Positions 63,983-64,000 of a stretch of 64,000 nucleotides of DNA are shown here, one piece after another. Made by a program: the position numbers and the translations under genes. Source of the DNA: Pseudomonas sp. KK4 (GTDB taxonomy: Bacteria; Pseudomonadota; Gammaproteobacteria; Pseudomonadales; Pseudomonadaceae); contig NZ_LYVP01000004.1 in NCBI RefSeq assembly GCF_001984065.1, positions 62,001-126,000 on the forward strand. Direction: 5' to 3'. The notes beneath the pieces are model-generated. The model did not search any database and was not told where the DNA came from. It was given only the letters and a program-made list of their open reading frames with translations. Each line of letters starts with the position of its first letter. Positions within the stretch are counted from its first letter, which is position 1.

Positions 63983-64000
63983 ATGCCAAAAATGAAGACC
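63983..64000 (+). CDS. rpmI: ribosomal protein L35, 3' end outside window
   Basis: Only the first six codons (MPKMKT) are in the window. This is the invariant start of bacterial L35, which follows infC in the infC-rpmI-rplT operon. GCGGAG lies upstream of the ATG. Confidence 0.88.

Overview
The window is a chromosomal segment of a Pseudomonas, most likely of the P. fluorescens group. The evidence is uniformly GC-rich codon usage, single-chain FimV, the gene order leuC-leuD-methyltransferase-leuB-asd-usg-fimV-truA-trpF-accD-folC-dedD-cvpA-purF-metZ (from memory, the order in P. aeruginosa), Pseudomonas-type REPINs, and a DUF1654 gene. It looks like continuous core genome with a few accessory patches. 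No phage, insertion sequence, CRISPR array or rRNA operon is visible.

Region by region. 1-2.1 kb: 3' part of gltX and a duplicated tRNA-Ala/tRNA-Glu cassette. 2.2-5.8 kb: a TetR regulator with its own 25-bp palindrome, an alpha/beta hydrolase, a hotdog thioesterase, dusC, and the small heat-shock gene ibpA behind a sigma-32 promoter and a ROSE-type RNA thermometer. 5.8-11.6 kb (minus strand): a tightly overlapping six-gene phospholipid operon related to E. coli ynbABCD, containing a CDP-alcohol phosphotransferase, hydrolase-methyltransferase fusion, lipid/protein phosphatase fusion, small membrane protein, PlsC-type acyltransferase and CdsA-type cytidylyltransferase. 11.8-17.6 kb: quinol-type nitric oxide reductase, with two tandem intrinsic terminators directly in front of its start codon, and a large PAS-GGDEF-EAL protein. 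17.7-25.3 kb: LysR regulator and the leucine/aspartate-semialdehyde block. 25.5-37.2 kb: fimV, truA, trpF, accD, folC, SPOR protein, cvpA, purF, metZ, SDR. 37.4-37.9 kb: tRNA-Val and two identical tRNA-Asp genes. 38.2-43.8 kb: a periplasmic molybdenum hydroxylase with iron-sulfur subunit, triheme cytochrome c and XdhC maturation factor. 43.9-49.9 kb: PuuB-like oxidase, tRNA-Val, an AT-richer patch with orphan small ORFs, exported carbonic anhydrase, DUF2214, csrA/rsmA, a SPOR lipoprotein, and a DUF1654-endA pair behind a LexA-type box. 50-51.9 kb: periplasmic asparaginase/glutaminase and a coiled-coil protein. 52-59 kb: the ribose operon rbsBACRKD plus a periplasmic nucleoside hydrolase, so exported ribonucleosides can be split and the ribose imported and phosphorylated. 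59-61 kb: small proteins and a cold-shock gene. 61.1-64 kb: thrS-infC-rpmI. The thrS leader carries two hairpins whose 7-base loops present threonine anticodons (UGU and GGU), which fits autogenous control like that of the E. coli thrS operator.

The strongest leads for follow-up are the thrS anticodon-mimic leader, the double terminator in front of norZ, the LexA box on DUF1654-endA, and the variant CDP-alcohol phosphotransferase operon. All functional statements come from reading motifs and gene order. No database search was run.
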